Part shown: in pieces, positions 1-5,302 of the stretch
How positions within the stretch are numbered: the first letter of the stretch is position 1
Layout: every line of letters begins with the position of its first letter
Assembly (NCBI GenBank): GCA_037385045.1
Contig: JARRNJ010000129.1
Span: 1-6,238 of the forward strand
Length of the DNA: 6,238 bases
Source of the DNA: JARRNJ01 sp037385045
Lineage (GTDB): Bacteria; Pseudomonadota; Gammaproteobacteria; JASBUN01
Direction of reading: 5' to 3'
Notes under the pieces: generated by a model
What the model was told of the DNA's origin: nothing
Database searches by the model: none
Seen by the model: the letters and a program-made list of their open reading frames with translations, nothing else
Translations under genes and position numbers: made by a program

Positions 1-1
1 G

Positions 2-145
2 GTCATGTACCAGAATCTGGGCGGCCCATTCTTTAGGTTGCTGTCGCTGGCACTGCTGACGGTGCTGACCACGGTAATCCTGTTGCTGGTGTGGCGCACC
101 CTGGTGGCGGTGCGCAGGCACGAAATCTGCGTGGAGGAGGATTGA
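2..145 (+). CDS. C-terminal end of a membrane protein (partial or very small ORF)
   Basis: An open frame enters from the left edge and stops with TGA at 143-145. It contains one clear hydrophobic helix (around LLSLALLTVLTTVILLLVW) followed by a basic stretch (RTLVAVRRHE) and an acidic tail (CVEED). This suggests a final transmembrane helix with a cytoplasmic tail. An ATG at 5-7 is in frame, so a self-contained 46-residue membrane peptide is possible, but no ribosome binding site can be seen because the window starts there. I do not recognise the family. It is on the same strand as the cytochrome operon but about 560 bases upstream of it, so a shared transcript is uncertain. Confidence 0.5.
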   Translation, partial: VMYQNLGGPFFRLLSLALLTVLTTVILLLVWRTLVAVRRHEICVEED

Positions 146-356
146 CCCTCTGCGGCAATTGAGGACCGGAGCACTGCCATGCCGGGCATCCGGCTGCCTC
201 CATTTGCGGGAAGCGCGATCTTTGTCCGAGCCGCGGCGCCCGGCCTGTGGCCGGGGGCGCACGACTGCGTGCGGCTGAGATGTTGCCCGGGCGGCCTGCG
301 GTCGGAGAGCGACGCGTACCCGTTGCGCTTCCTGTTTGGCGGGCCGCGCTGCCGTG

Positions 357-608
357 ATGGGTCGGGTGCCCGTCAGCGTCGCCCGCTGCATCGCCACGCA
401 CCTGATCAGGGAGGCCGGTGTTTCCCGAAAGACGGCCCGGACCGGCGCGGCCATTCTGATCGAGCGCTGTTGCCGCGCGCTCAATCTGAACATCCGCCTC
501 CGCTGTGAGCCGCTGGATTTCATTGCCCGCCTGAGGGCACCGCAGTGCGGCCGCCGTGCGTCGGCGCATCGGTCGCAGGGATGGATTCGTGCGCCGCTGC
601 GCCGTTGA
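357..608 (+). CDS. Possible small HU/IHF-like protein or relic
   Basis: This 83-codon frame starts at ATG 357; in-frame alternatives are GTG 354 and TTG 336. Its order of residues recalls the HU/IHF DNA-bending family. An amphipathic stretch (CIATHLIREAGVSRKTAR) is followed by a helix (AAILIERCCRALNLN), a strand-like IRLRC, and then F-x-x-R-x-R-A-P-x-x-G-R at the place where HU proteins have the F-x-x-x-x-R-A-A-R-x-G-R arm entry. By eye the spacing from the SRK segment to this arm motif is within one residue of E. coli HU. Against it: the family glycine turn (GFG) is replaced by EPLD, several cysteines are present, the C-terminal part is lost, and no Shine-Dalgarno is visible. A decayed gene or a chance frame in GC-rich DNA are both possible. 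Confidence 0.25.
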   Translation: MGRVPVSVARCIATHLIREAGVSRKTARTGAAILIERCCRALNLNIRLRCEPLDFIARLRAPQCGRRASAHRSQGWIRAPLRR

Positions 609-697
609 CAGACCATCGGCAAATCGGAGCAACCGCCGGCTGCAGAAAACGGCGGCTTACGCCGGCACTGAACCGACACGATAACCAAAGGAGAGTG

Positions 698-704
698 AGA
701 GGAG
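698..704 (+). promoter_or_regulatory. Ribosome binding site that bears on the start of the octaheme cytochrome
   Basis: A purine-rich leader carries two candidate sites, AAGGAG at 688-693 and GAGAGGAG ending at 704. The second abuts ATG 705 with no spacer but lies six bases before the in-frame ATG 711. ATG 711 is therefore at least as likely a start as ATG 705. The first site would serve ATG 705 with an 11-base gap. The two choices differ by only two residues ahead of the signal peptide. Confidence 0.5.
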
Positions 705-2459
705 ATGTCCATGCTACCCCCGGGGCCGGGTTGGCCTCGCCCTTCCCCCCGGCGCCGCCGGCTGCTGCTTGCGGGCGCCGCCCTCGGCCTCGCGTTCGCC
801 TGTGCCGCCGCCGGGGCGGTCGAACCGGCGGGCCGAGCCGCCGCCGGCGAACTGCAGCCGTGGTCCGGGCCACTGCGCACGCGCGGCCCGTGGACCCCGG
901 AAGACCACCGCAAGTTCAAGGAGCTGGCCGGCCCGTTTCACAGCCCCGAGGAGGTGACCAAGGCCTGCCTGGGCTGCCATACCGACGCCGCCAAGCAGGT
1001 CAAATCGACCATTCACTGGACCTGGTCCAAGTGGAACCCGCAGACCCGGCAGATGGTCGGCAAGCGCAACGTGTTCAACACTTTCTGCGCCAACATCACC
1101 AGCAATGAGCAGTTCTGCACCACCTGCCACGTGGGCTACGGCAACGCCGAGCCCGGCAAGTTCACGCCGTTCAGCCAGCTCGGCGATAGCCATGTCGACT
1201 GCCTTGTGTGCCACGACCGTTCCGGCACCTACCGCAAGATCCCGTTCACCGGCGGCAATCCGGCGCTTGAGCGCACCGCGGTGCGCCCGGGCTGCGGCGA
1301 GGTCTATGGCACCGACAAACCGTACGTGGATCCGCCGGACCTGGCCAAGATCGCACAGAGCGTGGGCACGCCGACGCGCGAGAACTGCGGCGTCTGCCAC
1401 TTCTACGGCGGCGGCGGCGACGGGGTCAAGCACGGCGACCTGGACAGCTCGCTGGTCGACCCGCCCAAGTCCCTCGACGTGCACATGGACAGCCACGGCC
1501 TAAACTTCCCCTGCGAGGCCTGCCACCTGGCCAGCGACCACCGGATCGCCGGCAGCCACTACCGGCCCGACGCCAAGCCGACCCTCGCCAGGTACCAGCG
1601 CGGCTCGCGCCACGGCGGCGACCCGGCCACCTGCCGTTCGTGTCACGGCGCCGCCCCGCACGACGCCGACGGCCTGAGCGCGGCGCTGAACATGCACACG
1701 CGCAAGGTCGCCTGCCAGACGTGTCATATCCCCGAGTTCGCCCGCGGCGGACGCCCCACCAAGCTCAGCTGGAACTACTCCACCGCCGGCAAGTTCGGCC
1801 CCAACGGCACCCCGCTGGTGATCAACGACGCCAAGGGCTGGAACACCTACTGGGGCGTCAAGGGCAGCTTCCGCTGGGGCGAGAACGTGGTGCCGCAGTA
1901 CCGCTGGTTCAACGGCGTCGAGCACTGGATGAACACCGGCGACAAGATCGATCCCGGCGCGCAAGGGGGCGTCGCCATCAATCAAATCGAGGGCAGCGCC
2001 AGCGACGGCAAGTCCCGCATCTGGCCGTTCAAGATCATGCACAACAACCAGCCCTACGACCCGGTCAACAAGACCCTGGCGGTGTTCCACTCGTTCGGCT
2101 TCGACGACAACGCCTTCACCATCACCGGTGACTGGCAGAAGGCCATCCGCACCGGCATGCAGGCCGCCCACCTGCCCTACTCGGGCCATTTCGCCTTCGT
2201 GCCCACGTACATGTACTGGCCGATCACACACATGGTGGCGCCCAAGGAGCAGGCCCTGCGCTGCAGCCAGTGCCACGCCGACGGCGGCCGTCTGGCCGCC
2301 ATCGCCGGCGTCTACCTGCCGGGCCGCAGCGCCGACCATCAGCCGTGGATTGAACGCCTCGGCCTGCTCGCCGCCGCCCTCGGCCTGCTCGGCGTCCTCG
2401 GCCACGGTGGCATCCGCGCCGTCCTCTGGCTGCTGCGCCGCCGCAAGCACCCATCCTGA
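705..2459 (+). CDS. Octaheme c-type cytochrome, tetrathionate reductase (OTR) family, membrane-anchored
   Basis: A periplasmic multiheme redox enzyme or electron carrier of 584 residues. A basic n-region (RRRR) and hydrophobic core form an export signal, with likely cleavage near AGA-VE around residue 38. Eight CXXCH heme sites are visible at C88, C138, C166, C228, C270, C310, C337 and C520. The long heme-free gap between the seventh and eighth, and the segments CHFYGGGGD, HGDLDSSL and DVHMDSHG, match the octaheme tetrathionate reductase family as I know it from Shewanella OTR. There is no CXXCK site of the NrfA/ONR type, and no sign of hydroxylamine oxidoreductase. A hydrophobic helix at about 551-577 followed by RRRK suggests a C-terminal membrane anchor. 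Family members reduce tetrathionate, and also nitrite and hydroxylamine in vitro, so the real substrate here is not settled. It is followed at once by a cytochrome b gene whose Shine-Dalgarno overlaps its stop. The start may instead be ATG 711. Confidence 0.9.
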   Translation: MSMLPPGPGWPRPSPRRRRLLLAGAALGLAFACAAAGAVEPAGRAAAGELQPWSGPLRTRGPWTPEDHRKFKELAGPFHSPEEVTKACLGCHTDAAKQVKSTIHWTWSKWNPQTRQMVGKRNVFNTFCANITSNEQFCTTCHVGYGNAEPGKFTPFSQLGDSHVDCLVCHDRSGTYRKIPFTGGNPALERTAVRPGCGEVYGTDKPYVDPPDLAKIAQSVGTPTRENCGVCHFYGGGGDGVKHGDLDSSLVDPPKSLDVHMDSHGLNFPCEACHLASDHRIAGSHYRPDAKPTLARYQRGSRHGGDPATCRSCHGAAPHDADGLSAALNMHTRKVACQTCHIPEFARGGRPTKLSWNYSTAGKFGPNGTPLVINDAKGWNTYWGVKGSFRWGENVVPQYRWFNGVEHWMNTGDKIDPGAQGGVAINQIEGSASDGKSRIWPFKIMHNNQPYDPVNKTLAVFHSFGFDDNAFTITGDWQKAIRTGMQAAHLPYSGHFAFVPTYMYWPITHMVAPKEQALRCSQCHADGGRLAAIAGVYLPGRSADHQPWIERLGLLAAALGLLGVLGHGGIRAVLWLLRRRKHPS

Positions 2460-2466
2460 AGGAGGT
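2459..2466 (+). promoter_or_regulatory. Strong Shine-Dalgarno for the cytochrome b gene
   Basis: AAGGAGGT begins on the last base of the octaheme cytochrome stop codon and precedes ATG 2471 with a short spacer. It is a near-perfect anti-16S match. Its placement implies translational coupling and one transcript for the two subunits. Confidence 0.8.
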
Positions 2467-2470
2467 CTGC

Positions 2471-3076
2471 ATGACCGCACAACGCGTCTATCTGTTCAAG
2501 CGCTTCGAGCGCTTCTGGCATTGGAGTCAGGCCCTGCTGATCGTCAGCCTGCTGCTGACCGGCTTCGACATCCACGGCCTGTACCACGTGCTCGACTTCG
2601 CCGCCGCCCTGCGCCTGCACGTCCTGGCCGCCCTGGCCCTGGTGTTGCTGTGGGTGTTCGCCATCTTCTGGCACTTCACCACCGGCGAGTGGCGCCAGTA
2701 CGTGCCGACCCTGGAAAAGATTGTCCTGGTGGCACGCCACTACGCCTGGGGCGTGTTCCGCGGCGAACCGCACCCCTACCACGTCACCCCGCAGCGCAAG
2801 CACAACCCGCTGCAGCGCCTGGCCTACCTGTGGGTCAAGCTCATGATCAACCCGCTGGTCTGGGTCAGCGGCGTGGCCCTGCTGTCGGTGGCCCTCAGCT
2901 GGGCCACGCCCCAGGCCTGGGGGGCCAGCATCCGCACCATGGCCTGGGTCCACACGGCCGGCGCCTACATGATGCTGTTCTTCTTCATCGCCCACGTGTA
3001 CCTGGCCACGCTGGGTGCCACGCCGCTGGCCTACATCAAGGCGATGGTCACCGGCTGGGAGGTCAGCGAAGAATGA
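2471..3076 (+). CDS. Cytochrome b561-type membrane subunit (thiosulfate reductase cytochrome b-like)
   Basis: A 201-residue inner-membrane protein with about four transmembrane helices, at roughly 19-40, 44-69, 120-145 and 156-181. Its start (KRFERFWHWSQ) and spaced histidines are typical of the di-heme cytochrome b561/Ni-Fe hydrogenase/thiosulfate reductase cytochrome b superfamily. Candidate axial ligands are H17 in helix 1, H50 and H68 in helix 2, and H161 and H175 in helix 4. The loop after helix 2 (about 75-117) carries several His and aromatic residues. By family role it should pass electrons between quinol and the periplasmic multiheme partner encoded just upstream. Its length is normal and nothing appears broken. 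The downstream gene starts within its stop codon (ATGA). Assignment to the superfamily is firm. The link to the octaheme protein is inferred from gene order. Confidence 0.88.
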   Translation: MTAQRVYLFKRFERFWHWSQALLIVSLLLTGFDIHGLYHVLDFAAALRLHVLAALALVLLWVFAIFWHFTTGEWRQYVPTLEKIVLVARHYAWGVFRGEPHPYHVTPQRKHNPLQRLAYLWVKLMINPLVWVSGVALLSVALSWATPQAWGASIRTMAWVHTAGAYMMLFFFIAHVYLATLGATPLAYIKAMVTGWEVSEE

Positions 3077-3753
3077 GCATTCGAGCCGATACTTTCGCGG
3101 CGGTGCGAGGAGCCGCCACCCTGCTGGCAGCGCTGGCCCTGGCGGCCGGCGCCGGCGCCTGGAGCGGCCGCGTCGACGCAGGGGAAGCGCACGCCGCGCC
3201 GGCACTGCCGCTGAAGGCCGGCTACCGGACCCTGGGCAACGCCTTCCGGCTCAAGGCCTACTACTACGCCTACGCGCACACGCCGGCGGTGCCCGCAGAG
3301 TTCACCCGTTACCGCGGCGACGAAAAGGCGGCCGGCACCGGGCTCAGTGCAAAAGTGGCCGCGGCGGTCCACGCCGCCCGCACACATCCCGGGGTGGTGC
3401 TGGAATTGGGCGAGGTGGCGTTGCGGCAGTACGACCCCGAGCGGCAGGCCTTTCCCATGGACAACCGGCTGTTCATTCAGGGTATGCGCTATTACTTCGA
3501 CGTATCGCCCTACCACTACGTGTTTGCCGACGCCCGCGGGCTGAATCCGCTGCCCTGCCGGGATCCGGCCACGGTGGCGGAGATCGGCCGCCTGGTGGCG
3601 GCTTACCGGCAGTTCGCGATGCGGGTTTACGGACAGGTGGTGTCGGCCGACCCGAAACAAAACGCGGTGGTCATCCGGGTGCAGACGGTGCAGGTGTTCG
3701 GCCCCGGCGGCCACCTGCTGCTGGAACGCAGCGGCGGTGAGCAGGAACCATAG
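3073..3753 (+). CDS. Secreted protein of unknown function, third gene of the cytochrome operon
   Basis: A 226-residue protein starting at ATG 3073, which overlaps the cytochrome b stop (ATGA). It has a GGGAGGT ribosome site at 3057-3063. The frame is open well upstream, but translation before 3073 is only a shadow of the cytochrome genes. Residues 1 to about 30 form a signal peptide (hydrophobic core TLLAALALAAGAGA), so the protein is exported. The mature part is rich in aromatic residues (KAYYYAYAH, MRYYFDVSPYHYVF), has one cysteine (C162), no heme motif and no further membrane helix. The end (MRVYGQVVSADPKQNAVVIRV) looks like a beta-hairpin. There is a faint resemblance to uncharacterised DUF families such as DUF4852, which I cannot confirm. 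Strict coupling to the cytochrome genes suggests an accessory or partner role in the periplasm, but the function is unknown. Confidence 0.8.
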   Translation: MSIRADTFAAVRGAATLLAALALAAGAGAWSGRVDAGEAHAAPALPLKAGYRTLGNAFRLKAYYYAYAHTPAVPAEFTRYRGDEKAAGTGLSAKVAAAVHAARTHPGVVLELGEVALRQYDPERQAFPMDNRLFIQGMRYYFDVSPYHYVFADARGLNPLPCRDPATVAEIGRLVAAYRQFAMRVYGQVVSADPKQNAVVIRVQTVQVFGPGGHLLLERSGGEQEP

Positions 3754-3780
3754 CGAAGCCATTGCCCAGGGGCGGGCGGC

Positions 3781-3800
3781 GCATCCGAAGTGTCCGCCTA
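3781..3800 (+). repeat. Direct repeat, copy 1
   Basis: GCATCCGAAGTGTCCGCCTA matches copy 2 at 3938-3957 at 18 of 20 positions in the same orientation. Both copies are preceded by GC (GCGCATCCGAAGTG), so the match runs slightly longer to the left. Read on the minus strand it begins TAGGCGGACACTTCGG, which resembles the repeated ends of some insertion sequences. No transposase remains nearby. Confidence 0.6.
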
Positions 3801-3937
3801 GGTGTGTGATCCCACCAGGTTGTTCACACGATGGTCGTAAGAACGGTGGATAGAGTAAAAACCGCCTGATGATCAGCGACCCCCGGAACTTGGCTGTTGC
3901 GTGTCTGCGGCGACCAAATGAGCGAACCCGCGGCTGC

Positions 3938-3957
3938 GCATCCGAAGTGACCGCTTA
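3938..3957 (+). repeat. Direct repeat, copy 2
   Basis: GCATCCGAAGTGACCGCTTA is the partner of the copy at 3781-3800, about 157 bases away, with two substitutions. Spaced direct copies at one end are reminiscent of the multiple terminal repeats of IS21-like elements. That family assignment is only a guess. Confidence 0.6.
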
Positions 3958-4009
3958 CGGGAGCCGCCAATGAAGTGGACGCCTTGCGATGATTGGCCGA
4001 CACCACCTG

Positions 4010-4042
4010 AAAAAAGCAGGCCCCGCACTGAGGCGGGGCCTG
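4010..4042 (-). terminator. Intrinsic terminator of the PEP-CTERM gene
   Basis: A perfect 10-base-pair GC-rich stem (CAGGCCCCGC at 4017-4026 with GCGGGGCCTG at 4033-4042) encloses a six-base loop. On the minus strand it is followed, after one C, by six Ts (4015-4010). It lies about 30 bases past the stop codon of the PEP-CTERM gene. It therefore ends that transcript before it runs into the convergent cytochrome operon. Confidence 0.9.
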
Positions 4043-4070
4043 TACCGCGGGCAGCTCCGCTACGGGAGTC

Positions 4071-4709
4071 TTACGCCTTCATACGTTTGCGCGCCAGGCC
4101 CATGCCGACCAGCCCGATGCCCATGAGGGCAAGGATGGAGGGTTCGGGCACGGTGCCAGAACCAGTGATTCTCACATTGTCCAGCGTTGGACCGTAAGCG
4201 CCGCCGACGGTGCTGGCGAAGGTCAAGACTTGCGAGTTGGAAGTCGCTGTGAAGCTTAGAGACATCGTCTGCCAGCCCATATTGACCAGCGACTGGCCAG
4301 TGGTATCGAACGAATAAGTCGACGGGGCGCCGCCAAGCGAGACGTCCATCGTCTTGACCGTCGGTGTTCCTTCCGGATTGCCGGCCATATCGAACCACAC
4401 CGTGTACGGGTCACCTATCGCGAGACCTGTCACTGTGGTCGAAATCGACGCGGCCGAGGTCCCGTTCAGATCGAGACTGTAATTGCCGTCCGAATTCTGC
4501 CAATAGCCGTTGATCAAATCGACGGTGCCGGAATTGATCGTCCAGCCCGTGAGGTAGGAGCTCCCGGCGCCGAGCGTGGTGAAGCTGCCCGTGAACGTGC
4601 CGGGCTGCTCGAAGCTGCCGTTGGTGATCATGGCGCCCGAGGCGGAGACCGACATCAATGCGGCGGCCGCCAAGGCCAGAACACGGGTCAGGTACGTGCG
4701 AGTCTTCAT
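4071..4709 (-). CDS. PEP-CTERM sorting-domain protein, choice-of-anchor C type
   Basis: A 212-residue exported protein. Residues 1-26 are a signal peptide (MKTRTYLTRV then a hydrophobic core ending SASGA). The central domain (about 27-183) starts ITNGSFE and contains GWTI, DLINGYW, YSLDLNG, YTVWFDMAGNP and, at its end, GPTLDNVRI. This is the beta-sandwich pattern of the choice-of-anchor C/DUF642-like group, often seen in surface or matrix proteins. The C-terminus is a textbook PEP-CTERM signal: VPEP at 187-190, a hydrophobic helix of about 16 residues, and a basic tail RKRMKA. Such proteins are processed by an exosortase of the EpsH/XrtA kind and are typical of bacteria that make exopolysaccharide or flocs. 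No exosortase is in this window. The start is fixed by AAGGAGGGGG a few bases upstream. The gene appears less GC-rich than the cytochrome operon. The ligand or exact role is unknown. Confidence 0.92.
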   Translation of the reverse strand: MKTRTYLTRVLALAAAALMSVSASGAMITNGSFEQPGTFTGSFTTLGAGSSYLTGWTINSGTVDLINGYWQNSDGNYSLDLNGTSAASISTTVTGLAIGDPYTVWFDMAGNPEGTPTVKTMDVSLGGAPSTYSFDTTGQSLVNMGWQTMSLSFTATSNSQVLTFASTVGGAYGPTLDNVRITGSGTVPEPSILALMGIGLVGMGLARKRMKA

Positions 4710-4715
4710 GTCGGT

Positions 4716-4725
4716 GCCCCCTCCT
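4716..4725 (-). promoter_or_regulatory. Ribosome binding site of the PEP-CTERM gene
   Basis: On the minus strand AAGGAGGGGG precedes ATG (4709-4707) by about six bases. It is a strong, well-spaced Shine-Dalgarno that settles the start codon. Confidence 0.8.
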
Positions 4726-4778
4726 TGAATAAGGTCCTGACCGACGTCAACCAGTCGGCCGCGAACTGGCTTGCGGGC

Positions 4779-4794
4779 AGCAAATATCGAGCCA
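4779..4794 (-). promoter_or_regulatory. Sigma-54 (RpoN) -24/-12 promoter of the PEP-CTERM gene
   Basis: The minus strand reads TGGCTCGATATTTGCT. It fits the RpoN consensus TGGCAC-N5-TTGCW at all but one position and has the required GG-N10-GC spacing. Transcription would start near 4767, giving a leader of about 60 bases. A short inverted repeat (CCAGT/ACTGG at 4751-4755/4765-4769) lies at the expected start of the RNA. RpoN control of PEP-CTERM genes, with the PrsK/PrsR two-component pair, is known in exosortase bacteria, which supports the call. No activator gene or enhancer site is recognisable here. Confidence 0.75.
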
Positions 4795-4800
4795 TGTTCC

Positions 4801-5137
4801 TAACTATTTGAATATGCACAACGGCGGCGCCGACGCGGCGGACGAGTGTAAAGAATTTCGACGTCGGCGTGCCACCACCGCATGGTGCCGGCAAGTCCGC
4901 GCTGGTCGGGCTGGCGAACAAAGCTCAGCGCTACAACCGATGCAAACGGGTCGGCGCGGTACCGGCGAACAAGCATCGCGGGTGGCGCGCACCTCTTCGC
5001 AGTGAACCTGGCCGGTCCCGGTGCCGACACACCGGCACGCCATGTCGGCGCGCAGGCGACGTAGGGATGCACTTGTCCGTGGCTCGCACGGCCAGCTTCT
5101 GGACCGGCGTTGCCCGAAGACCGCGCCGGCGTCGCGA
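4801..5137. other. Spacer with no recognisable gene
   Basis: About 340 bases between the PEP-CTERM promoter and the regulator remnant. Open frames exist on both strands, but they are overlapping, Arg/Ala-rich, lack ribosome sites and show no domain pattern. An enhancer for the RpoN promoter could lie here; I cannot identify one. The only structure noted is a pair of overlapping inverted repeats at 5021-5049 (GTGCCG/CGGCAC nested with GCCGACA/TGTCGGC). Confidence 0.45.
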
Positions 5138-5300
5138 TCACATGTCGCCCGTGACGTACTTCTTCGCCGTGCGCCGGTCCAGCCCGGTGCGGCGGGCAAC
5201 CGCCTCATAAGTACCCAAGCGCGCATGCAACAGGGCACAGTAGCGATGGAGCAACTCCGATGCGCTCAGCGAACCGCTGTCGAGGGCGGCGGCGAGGTCG
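5138..5300 (-). pseudogene. C-terminal remnant of a regulator with a Fis-like helix-turn-helix
   Basis: Reading leftwards, the frame ends in a convincing DNA-binding tail: SASELLHRYCALLHARLG, then TYEAVARRTGLDRRTAKKYV and a stop (TCA on the + strand at 5138-5140). This ELLxRYC...G-Y-xx-ARR-xGLDRRT-xK pattern is familiar from the C-terminus of a group of sigma-54-dependent activators and related proteins. Only about 50 residues remain. To the right, beyond about 5300, the same DNA is explained by the LysR remnant on the opposite strand, and the minus-strand translation loses sense. The 5' part with any ATPase or sensor domain is gone, so this is a gene fragment. The family call rests on the tail alone. 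Confidence 0.55.
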
Positions 5301-5302
5301 GC

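Larger units (their letters stand above)
146..704. other. Long spacer upstream of the cytochrome operon
   Basis: This roughly 560-base stretch has no convincing gene. Frames are open on both strands mainly because the DNA is GC-rich, and their translations are rich in Arg, Pro, Ala and Gly with no domain pattern. The one exception is the small frame at 357-608, listed separately. A hairpin could form at 239-245/249-255 (CCCGGCC with GGCCGGG), but no T-run follows. A second short inverted repeat lies at 633-638/650-655 (CCGCCG/CGGCGG), in the likely leader of the cytochrome operon. The operon promoter should lie in this stretch. A TTGACA at 605-610 has no matching -10 box, so I do not call it. 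Confidence 0.5.
3754..4009. other. Non-coding spacer between convergent genes
   Basis: This stretch separates the end of the cytochrome operon from the end of the minus-strand PEP-CTERM gene. No gene is supported: the small minus-strand frame at 3824-4006 has no ribosome site or family pattern. No clear terminator is seen directly after the operon. It contains the direct repeats listed separately, and an imperfect inverted pair (GATCCCACCAGG at 3808-3819, CCTGATGATCA at 3865-3875). Together these suggest leftover mobile or repetitive DNA. Confidence 0.5.

Noticed and set aside
236..260. GC-rich hairpin as a terminator for the gene ending at 145
   Set aside because: A seven-base-pair stem can form, but no T-run follows, and it lies almost 100 bases past the stop codon.
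605..610. TTGACA as a -35 box for the cytochrome operon
   Set aside because: No acceptable -10 hexamer lies 16-18 bases downstream (AGCAAC at 17), and one perfect hexamer alone is weak evidence.
33..632. A 199-residue minus-strand protein
   Set aside because: The translation is low in hydrophobic order and rich in Arg, Pro, Gly and Ala, has no ribosome site, and overlaps the end of the left-edge membrane protein gene.
714..2480. Long open frames on the minus strand opposite the octaheme cytochrome (714-1496 and 1500-2480)
   Set aside because: They mirror a GC-rich real gene on the other strand. Their Val/Ala/Gly-rich translations have no domain pattern, and they lack ribosome sites.
2128..3072. 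Extension of the third operon gene upstream to 2128
   Set aside because: The frame is open by chance. The translation is Arg/Pro/Ala-rich shadow of the two cytochrome genes, while ATG 3073 has a Shine-Dalgarno and begins a signal peptide.
3824..4006. A 60-residue minus-strand protein downstream of the PEP-CTERM gene
   Set aside because: It lies just beyond a strong terminator, has no ribosome site, and covers the direct repeat rather than a coding pattern.
5021..5302. The N-terminal part of a complete LysR gene
   Set aside because: The translation before about 5303 has no winged helix-turn-helix and is antisense to the other regulator's helix-turn-helix tail. It is not LysR sequence.
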